The notes: generated by a model from the letters alone, not told the origin. Shown: positions 9,514-19,077, counted from the stretch's first letter. The stretch is 64,000 nt of DNA from Pseudomonas sediminis (GCF_002741105.1 NZ_NIQU01000004.1:434061-498060), one strand, 5' to 3'. Program-made: numbers and translations.

Positions 9514-10467
9514 TCAGCGACGAGCCTGCGACGGTGGAAAACCGTACTCGCGCTTGAAGGCGGCGCTGAAGCTGCTGAGGTGCTCGTAGCCGGCCAGGCT
9601 GGCGGCTTCTTCCACCGACAGTCCCTGCTGGCGCATGGCCTGATAAGCGCGGGCCAGGCGCTGGCGGCGCAGGTAGGCGGCGATGGTGGTGCCGTTGCGG
9701 CTGCGAAAGGCATTCTGCAGGTCGACCGGGTTGGTGCCGAGCTGGCGCGCCATGTCGGTGATGCTCAGGGCATCTGCCTCGCCGCTGTCGAGCCATTCCT
9801 TGAGGCGCGCCAGGCAGCGTTCGAGATGGCTGCCGAGGCGTTTCTCCTGGGGCGTGTCGATGCCGCGCAGGATGTCGCAGGCCAGATCCAGGGCGAAGCT
9901 CTCGCGTTGCAGGCGTTGCATCAACGGCGGCAGGCTCGCGTCACGTTCGAGCAACTGGTGGGCACGTTGGAGGATGTCCACCGAGGGTTGCCAGGGCAGG
10001 TTGTGCCAGTGGCTGCGGCTGAAGCGCATCAGGGCGTCGCTGCGCAGCTGGCTGTCGAGGGCGAACTGCTGCAGCCAGTCCGGGGTGATGCTCAGGCATA
10101 CCTTGGTTTCTTCGCGGCCGCTGCGCCAGTGGCGCTGGAACTGGTCGCTATCGGTCAGGTTGACCAGCATGGCGCGCTGACCGCCAGGGCGGGCATCGAA
10201 GTGCAGGCGCTGGCGCGGCAGGCTGACTTCGGCTTCGCCTTGTAGCAGGAAGGCGGCAGTGATGCCCGGCGCCAGGCGGTTGTCGCTGCTGGCGTCGACC
10301 AGATCGCGGCTGTGGCTGAAGTACAGCACCAGGCCTTCGCTCAGCACTTGCACTTGTTGTTCGCCGTCGAGCACTGGCTGTTCGCCCGGTAGCTCGCGCT
10401 GGAAATGCAGGTTGCCGCCCAGGGTGTGGACGACATCGCTGAGCTGACCGCAGGTGAAGACCGTCAT
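9514..10467 (-). CDS. AraC-family regulator, PchR-like
   Basis: 317-residue regulator with a C-terminal AraC/XylS domain. The first helix-turn-helix is SITDMARQLGTNPVDLQNAFRSRNG; the second helix pair is SVEEAASLAGYEHLSSFSAAFKREYG followed by the PSQARR end. The N-terminal part (about 1-200) is a ligand-sensing region like that of siderophore-responsive PchR-type regulators. It is divergent from a siderophore-uptake operon, with a Fur-like site in the intergenic region. Probably a ferri-siderophore-dependent activator of that operon, under Fur control (inference from context). Confidence 0.87.
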   Translation of the reverse strand: MTVFTCGQLSDVVHTLGGNLHFQRELPGEQPVLDGEQQVQVLSEGLVLYFSHSRDLVDASSDNRLAPGITAAFLLQGEAEVSLPRQRLHFDARPGGQRAMLVNLTDSDQFQRHWRSGREETKVCLSITPDWLQQFALDSQLRSDALMRFSRSHWHNLPWQPSVDILQRAHQLLERDASLPPLMQRLQRESFALDLACDILRGIDTPQEKRLGSHLERCLARLKEWLDSGEADALSITDMARQLGTNPVDLQNAFRSRNGTTIAAYLRRQRLARAYQAMRQQGLSVEEAASLAGYEHLSSFSAAFKREYGFPPSQARR

Positions 10468-10535
10468 GCTGGCTTGACCGATGGAAGTTTCGTTGCGGCT
10501 AATTTTTCCTTCTTTTCCCCTAAGCGCGCAACATT

Positions 10536-10554
10536 GTTCAGAATTATTCTCATG
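10536..10554. promoter_or_regulatory. Putative Fur box between the AraC regulator and the uptake operon
   Basis: GTTCAGAATTATTCTCATG in the divergent spacer resembles the half-site arrangement of the Fur consensus (GATAATGATAATCATTATC). The core AATTATTCTCAT is the closest match in the spacer. The flanking genes are an iron-type regulator and a siderophore transporter, which supports iron control. No matrix score was computed. Confidence 0.5.
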
Positions 10555-10613
10555 TGCAATGAGGTCGCAATCGTCTTGGTTGCGTCACCAACGATCATGG
10601 GAATCACACAGCG

Positions 10614-11003
10614 ATGGGTTTGCTCCTCACGCAAACGGCAGTGGTCGAGGCGGTCTTTCACGACCAGGTCGACGCGGCGCAGATAAGCCAGTGGCTGGAC
10701 GGCATCGAGCGTCTGATCGAAGGCCGTCAGCCGTTCTTCTTCATTTCCAGTACCCGCGAGGGCAGCACCTTCGCCGAGGGTTACCGGGCCATCCAGGGCG
10801 TCTGGTACAAGCAGCACAAGGCGGCGTTCCGCGAGGTGTGCCAGGGGCTGGTGCGCATTGCCTGTGACGCCGAGGAGCAGGCCCGGCTCGACACCCCGGC
10901 GCTGCATGCCGCCTGGGGCGTGCCCTACTTCGTCACCCTGGACAGGACGCACGGCTATCGCTGGATCGCCGAGCGCATGGTGGATCATGCAGCGTCCGTC
11001 TGA
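10614..11003 (+). CDS. Conserved-looking 129-aa protein at the head of the siderophore-uptake operon
   Basis: 129-residue soluble protein, no signal peptide or membrane segment. Composition is normal for a real gene, with aromatic blocks QPFFFISSTREGSTF and VWYKQHKAAF. I do not recognise the family. Its stop lies 17 bp inside the next gene (a siderophore permease), so the two are translationally linked. In P. aeruginosa the pyochelin-uptake operon fptABCX also has small accessory genes next to fptX, but homology to those cannot be judged here. A role in siderophore handling or iron release is only inferred from position. Confidence 0.7.
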   Translation: MGLLLTQTAVVEAVFHDQVDAAQISQWLDGIERLIEGRQPFFFISSTREGSTFAEGYRAIQGVWYKQHKAAFREVCQGLVRIACDAEEQARLDTPALHAAWGVPYFVTLDRTHGYRWIAERMVDHAASV

Positions 11004-12216
11004 GCAGGTGCCGGTGACCCGGCTGGCGTTGGCGGTGATCGTGGTGCTGTACCTGGCCCACGCGCTGCCGCTGTACTTCTTCAACGTGGCGATGCCGGCC
11101 ATCCTGCGTAGCCAGGGTGTCGACCTGCGCTGGATCGGCATGCTCTCGCTGCTGTACGTCCCCTGGGCGTTCAAGTTTCTCTGGGCGCCGCTGGTCGACC
11201 GGCATTACCTGCACAGCCTCGGCCGTCGCCGCACCTGGCTGTGGCTGACTCAGGCGGCGCTGGTGGCCGGAATCCTGGTGCTGGCGCTGACCGGCCTGGA
11301 GCACGGCCTGTTGCTGTTCGTGCTGGTGAGCCTGTGGATATCCACCTTCGCCGCCACCCAGGACATCGCCATCGACGGTTACACCGTGGAGTCGCTGGCC
11401 AGCGACGATCATCGCCTGGGCAGCATGGCGCAGAGCATCGGCGTGGCCCTGGGCAGTATGTTCGGCGGTGCCGGCGTGCTGTGGCTGTATCAGGTGGTCG
11501 GCTGGCAGAGCGCGTTGCTGACCCTGGCCGGCCTCAGCGCCTTGACCATGCTGGCAGTGGCGCGGGTCGATGATCGCCTGCCGGCGCAGGCCGAGGCGGC
11601 CAAGCCGGGCTTCATCGCCACCTTCAGGCGCCCGGAGATCCGCTGGGCGCTGCTGCTGATCCTGGTCTATCGCCTGGTCGAGGCGCCGGCCATGGCCATG
11701 CTCACGCCGATGCTGGTGGATCGGCAGTGGTCGCTGACGCAGATCGGCCTGCTGATGTCGGTGGCCGGCGCCAGCGTCGGGCTGCTCGCCGCCGTGGCGG
11801 CTGCACGCCTGTTGCAGCGCCAGCGCGCGGCGACCCTGCTGCTACGCGCCGGCTGGCTGCGCAGCCTGGCCTACCTGGCGGTCGCCGGGCTGCTGCTCAG
11901 CGGCCTGGCCGATGGCTCGCCCGTGTGGCTCGGCGCCATGGTGCTGGTGCTCCTGGCTATCCGCTACCTGGCGATGACCAGCCTCTACGCCCTGTTCATG
12001 CAGCTGTGCTCGCGGCAGCAGGCCGGCACCGATTTCACCGTGCTGGTGTGCTTCGAGCTGCTGGTGTTCTTCGTCGGCGGTTCGCTGTCGGGCTTCCTCG
12101 CCAAGGGCCTGGGCTACGAAACCTATTACCTGCTGCTGGGCGCGCTTTCAGTGCTCAGCGTCCTGCTCTGCAAACCTATCGTCCGGTCGATCCAGGCCGG
12201 CTCCGGCAATCATTGA
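10987..12216 (+). CDS. RhtX/FptX-family siderophore inner-membrane transporter (MFS)
   Basis: 409-residue major-facilitator protein with about 12 hydrophobic helices (for example VTRLALAVIVVLYLAHALPLY and LLLILVYRLVEAPAMAML). It fits the single-component RhtX/FptX/AmpG-like permeases that bring a ferri-siderophore across the inner membrane without an ABC transporter. ATG 10987 overlaps the previous gene by 17 bp. The gene is followed 22 bp later by an IutA/RhtA-type receptor, the same partnership as rhtX-rhtA in rhizobia. The substrate is probably a citrate-hydroxamate such as rhizobactin 1021, aerobactin or schizokinen (inference). Confidence 0.85.
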   Translation: MQRPSEQVPVTRLALAVIVVLYLAHALPLYFFNVAMPAILRSQGVDLRWIGMLSLLYVPWAFKFLWAPLVDRHYLHSLGRRRTWLWLTQAALVAGILVLALTGLEHGLLLFVLVSLWISTFAATQDIAIDGYTVESLASDDHRLGSMAQSIGVALGSMFGGAGVLWLYQVVGWQSALLTLAGLSALTMLAVARVDDRLPAQAEAAKPGFIATFRRPEIRWALLLILVYRLVEAPAMAMLTPMLVDRQWSLTQIGLLMSVAGASVGLLAAVAAARLLQRQRAATLLLRAGWLRSLAYLAVAGLLLSGLADGSPVWLGAMVLVLLAIRYLAMTSLYALFMQLCSRQQAGTDFTVLVCFELLVFFVGGSLSGFLAKGLGYETYYLLLGALSVLSVLLCKPIVRSIQAGSGNH

Positions 12217-12238
12217 CGCGCTTTCTCTGGGGGAAACC

Positions 12239-14500
12239 ATGAGGCATCTTTCGGCATCCATGCAGGTCACCTTGCTCAGCCTGGCGGTGAGCGGCGCGCT
12301 CCACGCGCAGGCCGACGACACCACGAGCAGCCAGGTCAAGGAACTCGGCCCGATGGTGGTCACCGCTTCCCGTTCGGCCAAGAGCATCGCCGAGATCGCC
12401 GGCACGGTGTACAGCATCGATCGCGAGCAGGTTTCCGAGCAGGCCGCTGCCGGCCGCTCCACCGCCGATATCCTCGGCCAGCTGGTGCCCTCGCTGGCGC
12501 CGAGCAGCGGCACCACCAGCAACTACGGCATGACCATGCGCGGGCGTACCGTGCAGGTGATGATCGACGGCGTGCCGCTGACCGGCTCGCGTGACGGTTC
12601 GCGCCAGCTCAACAGCATCAGCCCGGCGATGATCGAGCGCATCGAGGTGATCTCCGGTGCCACCAGCATCTACGGCGCCGGCGCCACTGGCGGTCTGATC
12701 AATATCATCACGCGCAATGCCGACGACGAAACCAGCGACTTCAGCAGCCGTATCGGCCTGCGTACCCCCGGCAAGGCGGCGCGTGACGCCATGGCCTACG
12801 AGGCCTCGCAGACCGCCGCTTTCCACCAGGGCGCGGTCAGCGGTTTCGCCGGCCTGAGCTTCACCAAGCAAGGCGAGATTCGCGATGCCGACGGTGATCG
12901 CATCGGCCCGGAAATCTCCCAGACCGACCGCCAGGACACCACCAGCTTCGACTTCAACGGCCGCCTGACCTGGCACCTAGACGATGACCAGCAACTGAGC
13001 GCCGGCGTGCGCTATTACAACGACGAGCAGGACAGCGACTACGGCCCGGACTACGGCCCCAACCTATCGGCGTTGCTGGTCTCGAACTACCAGCCCAGCC
13101 ACAACGCGGTGGACGGTTTGCAGCTCGACGATCAGCCGCGCACCCGTCATTACGGCGCCAATGTGCAATACCTCAACCGCGATTTGCTGGGTGGTCAGCA
13201 ATTGACCGCCGAAGCCTACTACCGCAAGGAAAAATCGCGCTGGTACCCGTTCGCCAGTCGTGCGGCCAATGCCGCGTTGCCTGGTGGGGTGGCCAACGTG
13301 GTGCTGCAGTCGAGCACCGATATTGACGTGTGGGGCGTGCGCACCGCCTTGCAGAAGGGCTTCGAGCTGGCCGGCCGCGATCTGCAACTGAGCTATGGCC
13401 TCGATTACGAGCGCGAGCAGGATCGTCAGGACGGCCAGTTCTACGACTTCAACAGCTTCTTCACCAGCAATGGCCTGAACTACCGCGAGACCTACAGTTC
13501 CTCGATGGGTCCGGACGTGAAGGTGAGCAAGACCGGCGCGTTCCTGCAGGGCGACTACCAGCTTACCGAGCGCCTCAGCCTGCAGGCCGGCGTTCGCCGC
13601 GAAACCATCCGCAACGAAGTGGACGACTCCATCCCCTATGGCGAGGCGGTCACCGCCGCCACCGTGGCCGGTTACCAGGCGCGTACCCTGGAAGGCGGCA
13701 ACGTACGCCACAGCGAAACCCTGTTCAACCTCGGGGCGGTGTATGCGCTGACCGACACTCAGCAACTGTTTGCCAACTTTTCTCAGGGCTTCAGCCTGCC
13801 CGACACCCAGCGCATGCTGCGTGATGTGCCGGCCAGCTTCGTCATCGATAGCAGCAGCATCGATTCGATCAAGGTCAACAACTACGAACTGGGCTGGCGC
13901 CTGGGCGATGCCAGCGGCCTGAACGCCGGGGTGACCGCCTTCTACAACACCTCCGACAAGGTGGTGCAGTTCAACCGCGATTTCAGTGTCTCGGTGGCCG
14001 ACACCGACGAGCGCGTATGGGGCGCCGAAGGCAACCTGCAGGTGCCGGTGGTCGAGGGCTGGACGCTAGGCGGTACCCTGGCCTACACCCGTGGCCAGTA
14101 TAAGGACGCTGCCGGTAACTGGCGCGAGCTGAATGCCTTCCGCGTCTCGCCGCTGAAGGCCACCGTCTACAGCGACTGGCGCTTCCTCGATGGCTATGGC
14201 GTGCGCCTGCAGGCACTCACCGTGGGCGGCAGTGACCGCGCTTATGACGACGCTCAGTCCGCCGCGATCAGCCCGACCATCCGCGCCACCCCGGCGACCA
14301 AGATCCAGGGCTATACCGTGGTCGACCTGATCGCTCACGCGCCCTGGCTGGGCGGCGAGGTTGGTTTCGGCGTCTACAACCTGGCTAACCGCGACTACAA
14401 GACCGTCTACGGCCAGCAGGCCGAGGCCACCTACGGCGCCATCTCCAGCCTGCCGGCAGCCGGGCGCACCTTTGGCCTCAGCTACTCGGTGCAGTACTGA
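12239..14500 (+). CDS. TonB-dependent siderophore receptor, IutA/RhtA-like
   Basis: 753-residue outer-membrane receptor. A signal peptide ends near LHAQADD, followed by the TonB box region GPMVVTASRS. Its plug sequence NYGMTMRGRTVQVMIDGVPL and IEVISGATSIYGAGATGGL closely follows the E. coli aerobactin receptor IutA pattern, as do YELGWR and the C-terminal GRTFGLSYSVQY. The gene starts at ATG 12239 behind a GGGGGAAACC ribosome-binding site and is the last gene of the uptake operon. It ends 4 bp before a convergent transporter gene. Ligand assignment to aerobactin-like hydroxamates is inference from recalled similarity. Confidence 0.88.
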   Translation: MRHLSASMQVTLLSLAVSGALHAQADDTTSSQVKELGPMVVTASRSAKSIAEIAGTVYSIDREQVSEQAAAGRSTADILGQLVPSLAPSSGTTSNYGMTMRGRTVQVMIDGVPLTGSRDGSRQLNSISPAMIERIEVISGATSIYGAGATGGLINIITRNADDETSDFSSRIGLRTPGKAARDAMAYEASQTAAFHQGAVSGFAGLSFTKQGEIRDADGDRIGPEISQTDRQDTTSFDFNGRLTWHLDDDQQLSAGVRYYNDEQDSDYGPDYGPNLSALLVSNYQPSHNAVDGLQLDDQPRTRHYGANVQYLNRDLLGGQQLTAEAYYRKEKSRWYPFASRAANAALPGGVANVVLQSSTDIDVWGVRTALQKGFELAGRDLQLSYGLDYEREQDRQDGQFYDFNSFFTSNGLNYRETYSSSMGPDVKVSKTGAFLQGDYQLTERLSLQAGVRRETIRNEVDDSIPYGEAVTAATVAGYQARTLEGGNVRHSETLFNLGAVYALTDTQQLFANFSQGFSLPDTQRMLRDVPASFVIDSSSIDSIKVNNYELGWRLGDASGLNAGVTAFYNTSDKVVQFNRDFSVSVADTDERVWGAEGNLQVPVVEGWTLGGTLAYTRGQYKDAAGNWRELNAFRVSPLKATVYSDWRFLDGYGVRLQALTVGGSDRAYDDAQSAAISPTIRATPATKIQGYTVVDLIAHAPWLGGEVGFGVYNLANRDYKTVYGQQAEATYGAISSLPAAGRTFGLSYSVQY

Positions 14501-14504
14501 TCGC

Positions 14505-15809
14505 TCAGCGCTGGTAGCTCAGCGGCCGCTTCGAGGACTCCGGCAGCGCCAGGCCGCCGGCGAGGGCCAGCAGGGCGATGGCGATCAGGTAGTAGGCCGG
14601 CGACATGCGGTTGCCGGTCGCCTCGATCAACCAAGTGGCGATCAGCGGCGCGGTGCCGCCGAAGATGGTGTAGGCCAGGTTGTAGGTGAAGGCCGAGGCG
14701 GTGTAACGCACCCGGGTGGGGAACTGCTCGGAGAGCAGCACCGCCGTCACCACGCCACAGATCACCGCACCGACGGCCAGCAGCATGGCGCCCAGGGCTG
14801 AAGCCAACAGGGTGCCCGAGGCTGCCAGGGTGAAGGCCGGATACACCGCGACGATCAGCGCCACTCCGGCGGTGAGGATGGTGCGGCGGCGCCCGACGCG
14901 ATCCGAATAGCGCCCGACGAAGGGACACAGCAGGGCGGCGAAGAACAGCGCGATCAGGCTGGCGAGCAGGGCAGTCGGCCGTGCTGCGCCACCGACCACT
15001 TGCATGTAAGTGGTGAGGTAAGTGGTGAACATATAGAACGACAGTGCCGTCGCCGAGATGAACGCCGACAGGCACAGCACGGTGCCGCCATGCTCGCGCA
15101 GGGTTTCGCGCAGTGGTGAGTGTTCGGGATGAGGTTGCGCAGCCAGGGCCTGGAAGGCCGGTGATTCGTCCAGACGCAGGCGCATGTACAAGCCGACCAG
15201 ACCCAGCGGCGCAGCGATCAGGAAGGGCACGCGCCAGCCCCAGGCCTGCATCTGCGCTTCGTCCAGCCAGAAGCCCATGCCGAATACCAGGCCGGCGGCG
15301 CAGGCGAATGCCATGAAGGTCGAGACCGGCACGAAGCTGCCATAACGGGCTTTCTGCTCGGTGGGTGCATGCTCCATGACGAAGGCGCAGGCGCCGGCAT
15401 ACTCGCCACCGGCGGAGAAACCTTGCAGGCAACGCGCCACGGCCAGCAGCAGCGGGGCGAACAGGCCGATGCTGGCGTAGGTCGGCAGCAGGCCGATCAG
15501 TGTGGTGGCGCCGGCCATCAGCAGTACGGTGATCGACAGTACGCGTTTACGTCCGATGCGGTCGCCGAGAATGCCGAAGACGATGCCGCCCAGTGGGCGC
15601 AGGGCGAACGACACGGCAAACACGGCGAAGGTCTGCAGCAGCGCCAGGGTCGGGTTGCCCGGTGGGAAGAACAGCGAGGCGATGGTCACGGCGAGAAAAC
15701 CGTAGACGGCGAAGTCGAACCACTCGACGAAGTTACCGATGGCCGAGGCGGCGATCACCTTGTGCAAGGTGGCCGGGCTGACCTGTTGGCCCGTGTGTAT
15801 AGCATTCAT
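14505..15809 (-). CDS. MHS-family MFS transporter
   Basis: 434-residue metabolite:H+ symporter-type MFS protein with 12 predicted helices. Family signatures include [15 protein letters not shown] near the N-terminus, [17 protein letters not shown] in the 2-3 loop, [14 protein letters not shown] and [14 protein letters not shown]. Relatives carry osmolytes, citrate, alpha-ketoglutarate or other organic acids; the substrate cannot be assigned. It stands alone on the minus strand, convergent with the siderophore receptor, and no terminator fits in the 4-bp gap. Confidence 0.87.
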   Translation of the reverse strand: MNAIHTGQQVSPATLHKVIAASAIGNFVEWFDFAVYGFLAVTIASLFFPPGNPTLALLQTFAVFAVSFALRPLGGIVFGILGDRIGRKRVLSITVLLMAGATTLIGLLPTYASIGLFAPLLLAVARCLQGFSAGGEYAGACAFVMEHAPTEQKARYGSFVPVSTFMAFACAAGLVFGMGFWLDEAQMQAWGWRVPFLIAAPLGLVGLYMRLRLDESPAFQALAAQPHPEHSPLRETLREHGGTVLCLSAFISATALSFYMFTTYLTTYMQVVGGAARPTALLASLIALFFAALLCPFVGRYSDRVGRRRTILTAGVALIVAVYPAFTLAASGTLLASALGAMLLAVGAVICGVVTAVLLSEQFPTRVRYTASAFTYNLAYTIFGGTAPLIATWLIEATGNRMSPAYYLIAIALLALAGGLALPESSKRPLSYQR

Positions 15810-15910
15810 GCGACGCTCCTGATCCCTGATTTAGACGGCTTCAGGCAGGTTACGGAGCGATGGGCGGGGCGGGCGCTTCGCAGGCGACAGCGGCGTTGCC
15901 GTGAGCGACC

Positions 15911-16822
15911 TCAGCCTTGGGGAAATTGCGCCGGGTCGGAGAAGCAGGTGCGCAGGTGATCGAACACCAGGCGCACCCTTGGCGGCACCGGGCCTTGCTG
16001 CGGGCGGTAGATGAACAGCTGCCAGGGATCGGGTGCCTGCTCGGTCAGCACCGCCTGTAGGCGGCCGCTCTCCAGGTAGGGCTGCGCCAGGTAGGCGGGT
16101 AGCTGGCCGTAGGCCAGGCCGGCGAGCACGGCCTCCAGCTCGGCTTCGGGGTCGTCACACACCAGCGCTGGCGCGGGCGGATGCAGGCTGGGGCCGTGAG
16201 CGAAGGTCCACGGCCAGGGGCGGCCGTTCTTGCGGTCGATCAGCACCGACAGCGGCCGCTGCTGCAGCTCATCGAGGCTGCGCGGCACGCCGCTGGCAGC
16301 GATCAGTTGCGGCGTGGCCACCACCTGCAACGGCACCGGCGCCAGGGCGCGCGCGACGTAGCGGCTGTCACGCAGAAAGCCGACGCGGATGCCGATGTCG
16401 ATCTGCGCTTCCACCGCGTCGGTGATCTCGTCCTCCAGGCGCAGGTTCAGCACCAGTTGCGGGTGCTGCTTGAGCAAGGGCTGCAGGAAGCCCACCAGAA
16501 AGCGCTTGCCGATGGCCTGCGGCGCGGTGATGCCGATACGCCCGGCGATGGCCGATTCGGTTTCGGCGCGATGGCCGCGAAACAGCGCATCGAAGTCCTC
16601 CAGCATCTGCCGGGCGCGCAGTGCATAGGCCTCGCCGAAGGCGGTGATATGCACCTGGCGGGTGTTGCGGTGGAACAGGATCTCGCCCAGTTCCTCCTCC
16701 AGCGCCTTGATCGCACGGGTCACCGCCTGTGGGGAAACCCCCAGGCGAGTCGCCGCCTCGCGGAAATTGCTGCAGTCGGTTGCGCTGCAGAAGATGCGGA
16801 TCATCTCCATGCGATTGAGCAT
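15911..16822 (-). CDS. LysR-family transcriptional regulator
   Basis: 303-residue LysR regulator. The N-terminal winged helix shows NFREAATRLGVSPQAVTRAIKALEEELGEILFHR. The remainder is a two-lobed effector domain (for example GRIGITAPQAIGKRFLVGFL). It is divergent from a short-chain dehydrogenase gene, with a TATTCCA/TGGAATA palindrome in the shared spacer, the usual LysR arrangement. It probably controls that dehydrogenase and itself (inference). The effector is unknown. Confidence 0.88.
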   Translation of the reverse strand: MLNRMEMIRIFCSATDCSNFREAATRLGVSPQAVTRAIKALEEELGEILFHRNTRQVHITAFGEAYALRARQMLEDFDALFRGHRAETESAIAGRIGITAPQAIGKRFLVGFLQPLLKQHPQLVLNLRLEDEITDAVEAQIDIGIRVGFLRDSRYVARALAPVPLQVVATPQLIAASGVPRSLDELQQRPLSVLIDRKNGRPWPWTFAHGPSLHPPAPALVCDDPEAELEAVLAGLAYGQLPAYLAQPYLESGRLQAVLTEQAPDPWQLFIYRPQQGPVPPRVRLVFDHLRTCFSDPAQFPQG

Positions 16823-16837
16823 GTCGGGGCGCCTTTG

Positions 16838-16856
16838 TATTCCAAAAACTGGAATA
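16838..16856. promoter_or_regulatory. Putative LysR operator
   Basis: TATTCCAAAAACTGGAATA is a perfect 7-bp inverted repeat (TATTCCA/TGGAATA) with a 5-bp centre, including the T-N11-A feature of LysR sites. It sits 16 bp upstream of the regulator's start codon and about 107 bp upstream of the divergent SDR gene. Confidence 0.55.
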
Positions 16857-16962
16857 GCCTAATCCAAACTCTTCCATTCATTGAAACTTAAATCGTCTCT
16901 AAGGTGAGCCTATGTCCGGCGTATGGCGCGGACACTCCCATGAATCCAGAGAGGGCTTACTC

Positions 16963-17706
16963 ATGAGCAACAACATTTCCGGCAAGGTCGTGGTCATTAC
17001 CGGCGCCAGCAGCGGCCTGGGCGAAGCGACCGCCCGTCATCTGAGCCAACTGGGCGCCAAGGTAGTGCTGGCCGCACGGCGCAAGGAGCGTCTCGAGCAA
17101 CTGGTCAGCGAACTGGTCGCCGCAGGTGGCGAGGCCGTGGCCTACCAGACTGACGTGACCCGCGCCGATGAGGTGAAAGCCCTGATCCAGGGTGCACTGG
17201 ACACCTTCGGCCGTGTCGATGTGCTGGTCAACAACGCCGGGCTGATGGCCATCGCACCACTGAGCGACGTACGCGTCGAGGAGTGGGAACGCATGATCGA
17301 CATCAACATCAAAGGCGTGCTGTACGGCATCGCCGCTGCGCTGCCGGTATTCCAGCAACAGAATGCCGGGCACTTCATCAACATCGCCTCGGTGGCCGGG
17401 ATCAAGGTGTTCAGCCCGGGCGGCACCGTCTACAGCGGCACCAAGTTCGCCGTACGCGCCATTTCCGAAGGCCTGCGCCATGAGGTCGGTGGCAGCATCC
17501 GCACCACCACCATCGAACCGGGTGCAGTGGATTCGGAGCTGAAGTTCGGCAGCTCGCACCAGCAGAGCCGCGACTTCGTCGTCGACTTCTACAAGCAGGC
17601 GATTCCGGCGGAATCGGTGGCACGCGCCATCGCCTACGCCATCGAGCAGCCGGCCGACGTCGACATCAACGAGATCGTCCTGCGTCCGACCACGCAGGAG
17701 TTCTAA
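16963..17706 (+). CDS. Short-chain dehydrogenase/reductase (SDR)
   Basis: 247-residue classical SDR. The cofactor loop is TGASSGLGEATA near residue 12, NNAG lies near residue 88, and the catalytic tyrosine and lysine are in YSGTKFA with the serine in NIASVAG. Classical SDRs oxidise or reduce alcohols and ketones with NAD(P)H. ATG 16963 follows a GAGAGGGCTTACTC ribosome-binding region; an upstream in-frame ATG at 16912 is less likely. It is divergent from the LysR gene and ends at an intrinsic terminator. Substrate unknown. Confidence 0.88.
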   Translation: MSNNISGKVVVITGASSGLGEATARHLSQLGAKVVLAARRKERLEQLVSELVAAGGEAVAYQTDVTRADEVKALIQGALDTFGRVDVLVNNAGLMAIAPLSDVRVEEWERMIDINIKGVLYGIAAALPVFQQQNAGHFINIASVAGIKVFSPGGTVYSGTKFAVRAISEGLRHEVGGSIRTTTIEPGAVDSELKFGSSHQQSRDFVVDFYKQAIPAESVARAIAYAIEQPADVDINEIVLRPTTQEF

Positions 17707-17723
17707 TCCCCTGTTGCTAAGAC

Positions 17724-17772
17724 AGGCGCTTGCGATGCGGGCCTTCACGGGCCAGCATGCAAGCGCCTTTTT
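17724..17772 (+). terminator. Rho-independent terminator after the SDR gene
   Basis: AGGCGCTTGC (17724-17733) pairs with GCAAGCGCCT (17759-17768), with a second small hairpin GGGCC/GGCCC in the loop. A run of T follows at 17768-17772. It lies just after the SDR stop and before the next gene's ribosome-binding site. Confidence 0.75.
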
Positions 17773-17789
17773 CGTTTTCAGGAGCCTGC

Positions 17790-18359
17790 ATGAGCGCGTC
17801 CATCCATTCCGTCGACCTGGCCAAGGCCTACCGTCTGCTCAACCACGGGCCGACCGTGCTGGTGTCGGCACGTCATCAGGCTGTGGATAACGTCATGGCG
17901 GCAGCCTGGTGCTGCGCCCTGGATTTCGATCCGCCGAAGCTCACCGTGGTGATCGACAAGGCCACTCGTACCCGCGCGCTGATCGAGGGCAGCGGCCTGT
18001 TCGCCATCCAGGTGCCGACCGTGGCGCAACTGCAACTGACTCAGGCGGTGGGCAACGCCAGCCTGGCCGATGATCCGGCGAAGCTGGCGCATGCCGGGGT
18101 CGAGTTGTTCGAGATGGCAGGCCACGATGTGCCGCTGGTGGCGGGCTGCTCAGCTTGGCTGGTCTGCCGGCTGCTCGATGAGCCGCACAACCAGCAGGCC
18201 TATGACCTGTTCATTGGCGAGGTGATTGCGGCCTGGGCGGACGAGCGCGTGTTTCGCGACGGTCGCTGGCATTTCGAGACGGCCGACCCGAGCCTGCGCA
18301 GCCTGCATCACGTGGCGGGCGGGAATTACTACGCGATTGGTGAGGCACTCAAGGCCTGA
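17790..18359 (+). CDS. Flavin reductase-like FMN-binding protein
   Basis: 189-residue protein of the flavin reductase/DIM6-NTAB type split-barrel family. The N-terminal part HGPTVLVSARHQAVDNVMAA is followed by DFDPPKLTVVIDKATRTRALIE and HHVAGGNYYAIGEAL at the C-terminus. Proteins of this type bind FMN and may reduce it or act as flavin oxidoreductases. ATG 17790 follows AGGAGCCTGC. It is transcribed after a terminator and so probably has its own promoter in the short gap. Confidence 0.8.
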   Translation: MSASIHSVDLAKAYRLLNHGPTVLVSARHQAVDNVMAAAWCCALDFDPPKLTVVIDKATRTRALIEGSGLFAIQVPTVAQLQLTQAVGNASLADDPAKLAHAGVELFEMAGHDVPLVAGCSAWLVCRLLDEPHNQQAYDLFIGEVIAAWADERVFRDGRWHFETADPSLRSLHHVAGGNYYAIGEALKA

Positions 18360-18371
18360 TGCCCGGCGTGC

Positions 18372-18983
18372 TTAGCGCGCCAGCGGCAGCGCCACGCCGA
18401 TCAGCACGAAGAGCACGCCGCAACTGCGGTTAAAGGTGCGGCCGCCGCGCTGGAGCCAGGGCCGTACGCGGAAGGCCAGCAGCGCCAGCAGCAGCTCGAC
18501 GAGGAACTCGACCACGGCGAAGGTCGCCGCCATCACCACGAACTGCACGGCCAGGCCGCGCTGTGGGTCGAGGAACTGCGGCAGGAAGGCGCCGTAGAAC
18601 AGGATCACCTTGGGATTGGACAGCGCCGACAGCAGGCCCTGGCGAAACAAACGGCTGGCGCTGGGGCGGGTGCCGCTGTCGGCCAGGGTCAGGTTCATCG
18701 GCGGTGAGCGCCACAGCTGCACACCCAGCCAGATCAGGTAGGCGCCGCCGATCCACTTCAGCGCCAGCAGCGCGGTGGGAGCGGTCTTGAGCAGCGCGCT
18801 GAGGCCGAACATGGCCAGGGCGATCAAGGCACTGAAGCCGACCACGCCGCCGAGGATGGTGGCCAGCGCCATGCGCGCGCCATACAGCCCGCCGTGGGTC
18901 AGCGCCAGCAGGCTGTTGGGGCCGGGCGTCAGCGCCAGGCCGAGGGTGGCGACGAAGTAGACGAGCCAGAGTTCGAGGGCCAT
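18372..18983 (-). CDS. LysE/RhtB-family amino acid exporter
   Basis: 203-residue inner-membrane protein with six hydrophobic segments. The family mark is LALTPGPNSLLALTHGGLYG near the N-terminus and LSNPKVILFYGAFLPQFLD in the middle. LysE/RhtB proteins export amino acids or derivatives such as homoserine lactone. It stands alone on the minus strand and is divergent from a GlxA-like AraC regulator 95 bp away, which may control it (inference). Confidence 0.86.
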   Translation of the reverse strand: MALELWLVYFVATLGLALTPGPNSLLALTHGGLYGARMALATILGGVVGFSALIALAMFGLSALLKTAPTALLALKWIGGAYLIWLGVQLWRSPPMNLTLADSGTRPSASRLFRQGLLSALSNPKVILFYGAFLPQFLDPQRGLAVQFVVMAATFAVVEFLVELLLALLAFRVRPWLQRGGRTFNRSCGVLFVLIGVALPLAR

Positions 18984-19077
18984 ACGGGTCTCCTGTGAAT
19001 ACGCGGCCAGTCTAGTCAGCGGCTGGGTTGAGAATGAGGTAGATTTTGGTCATCTAACGGTTGATTCTGGACTGTGT

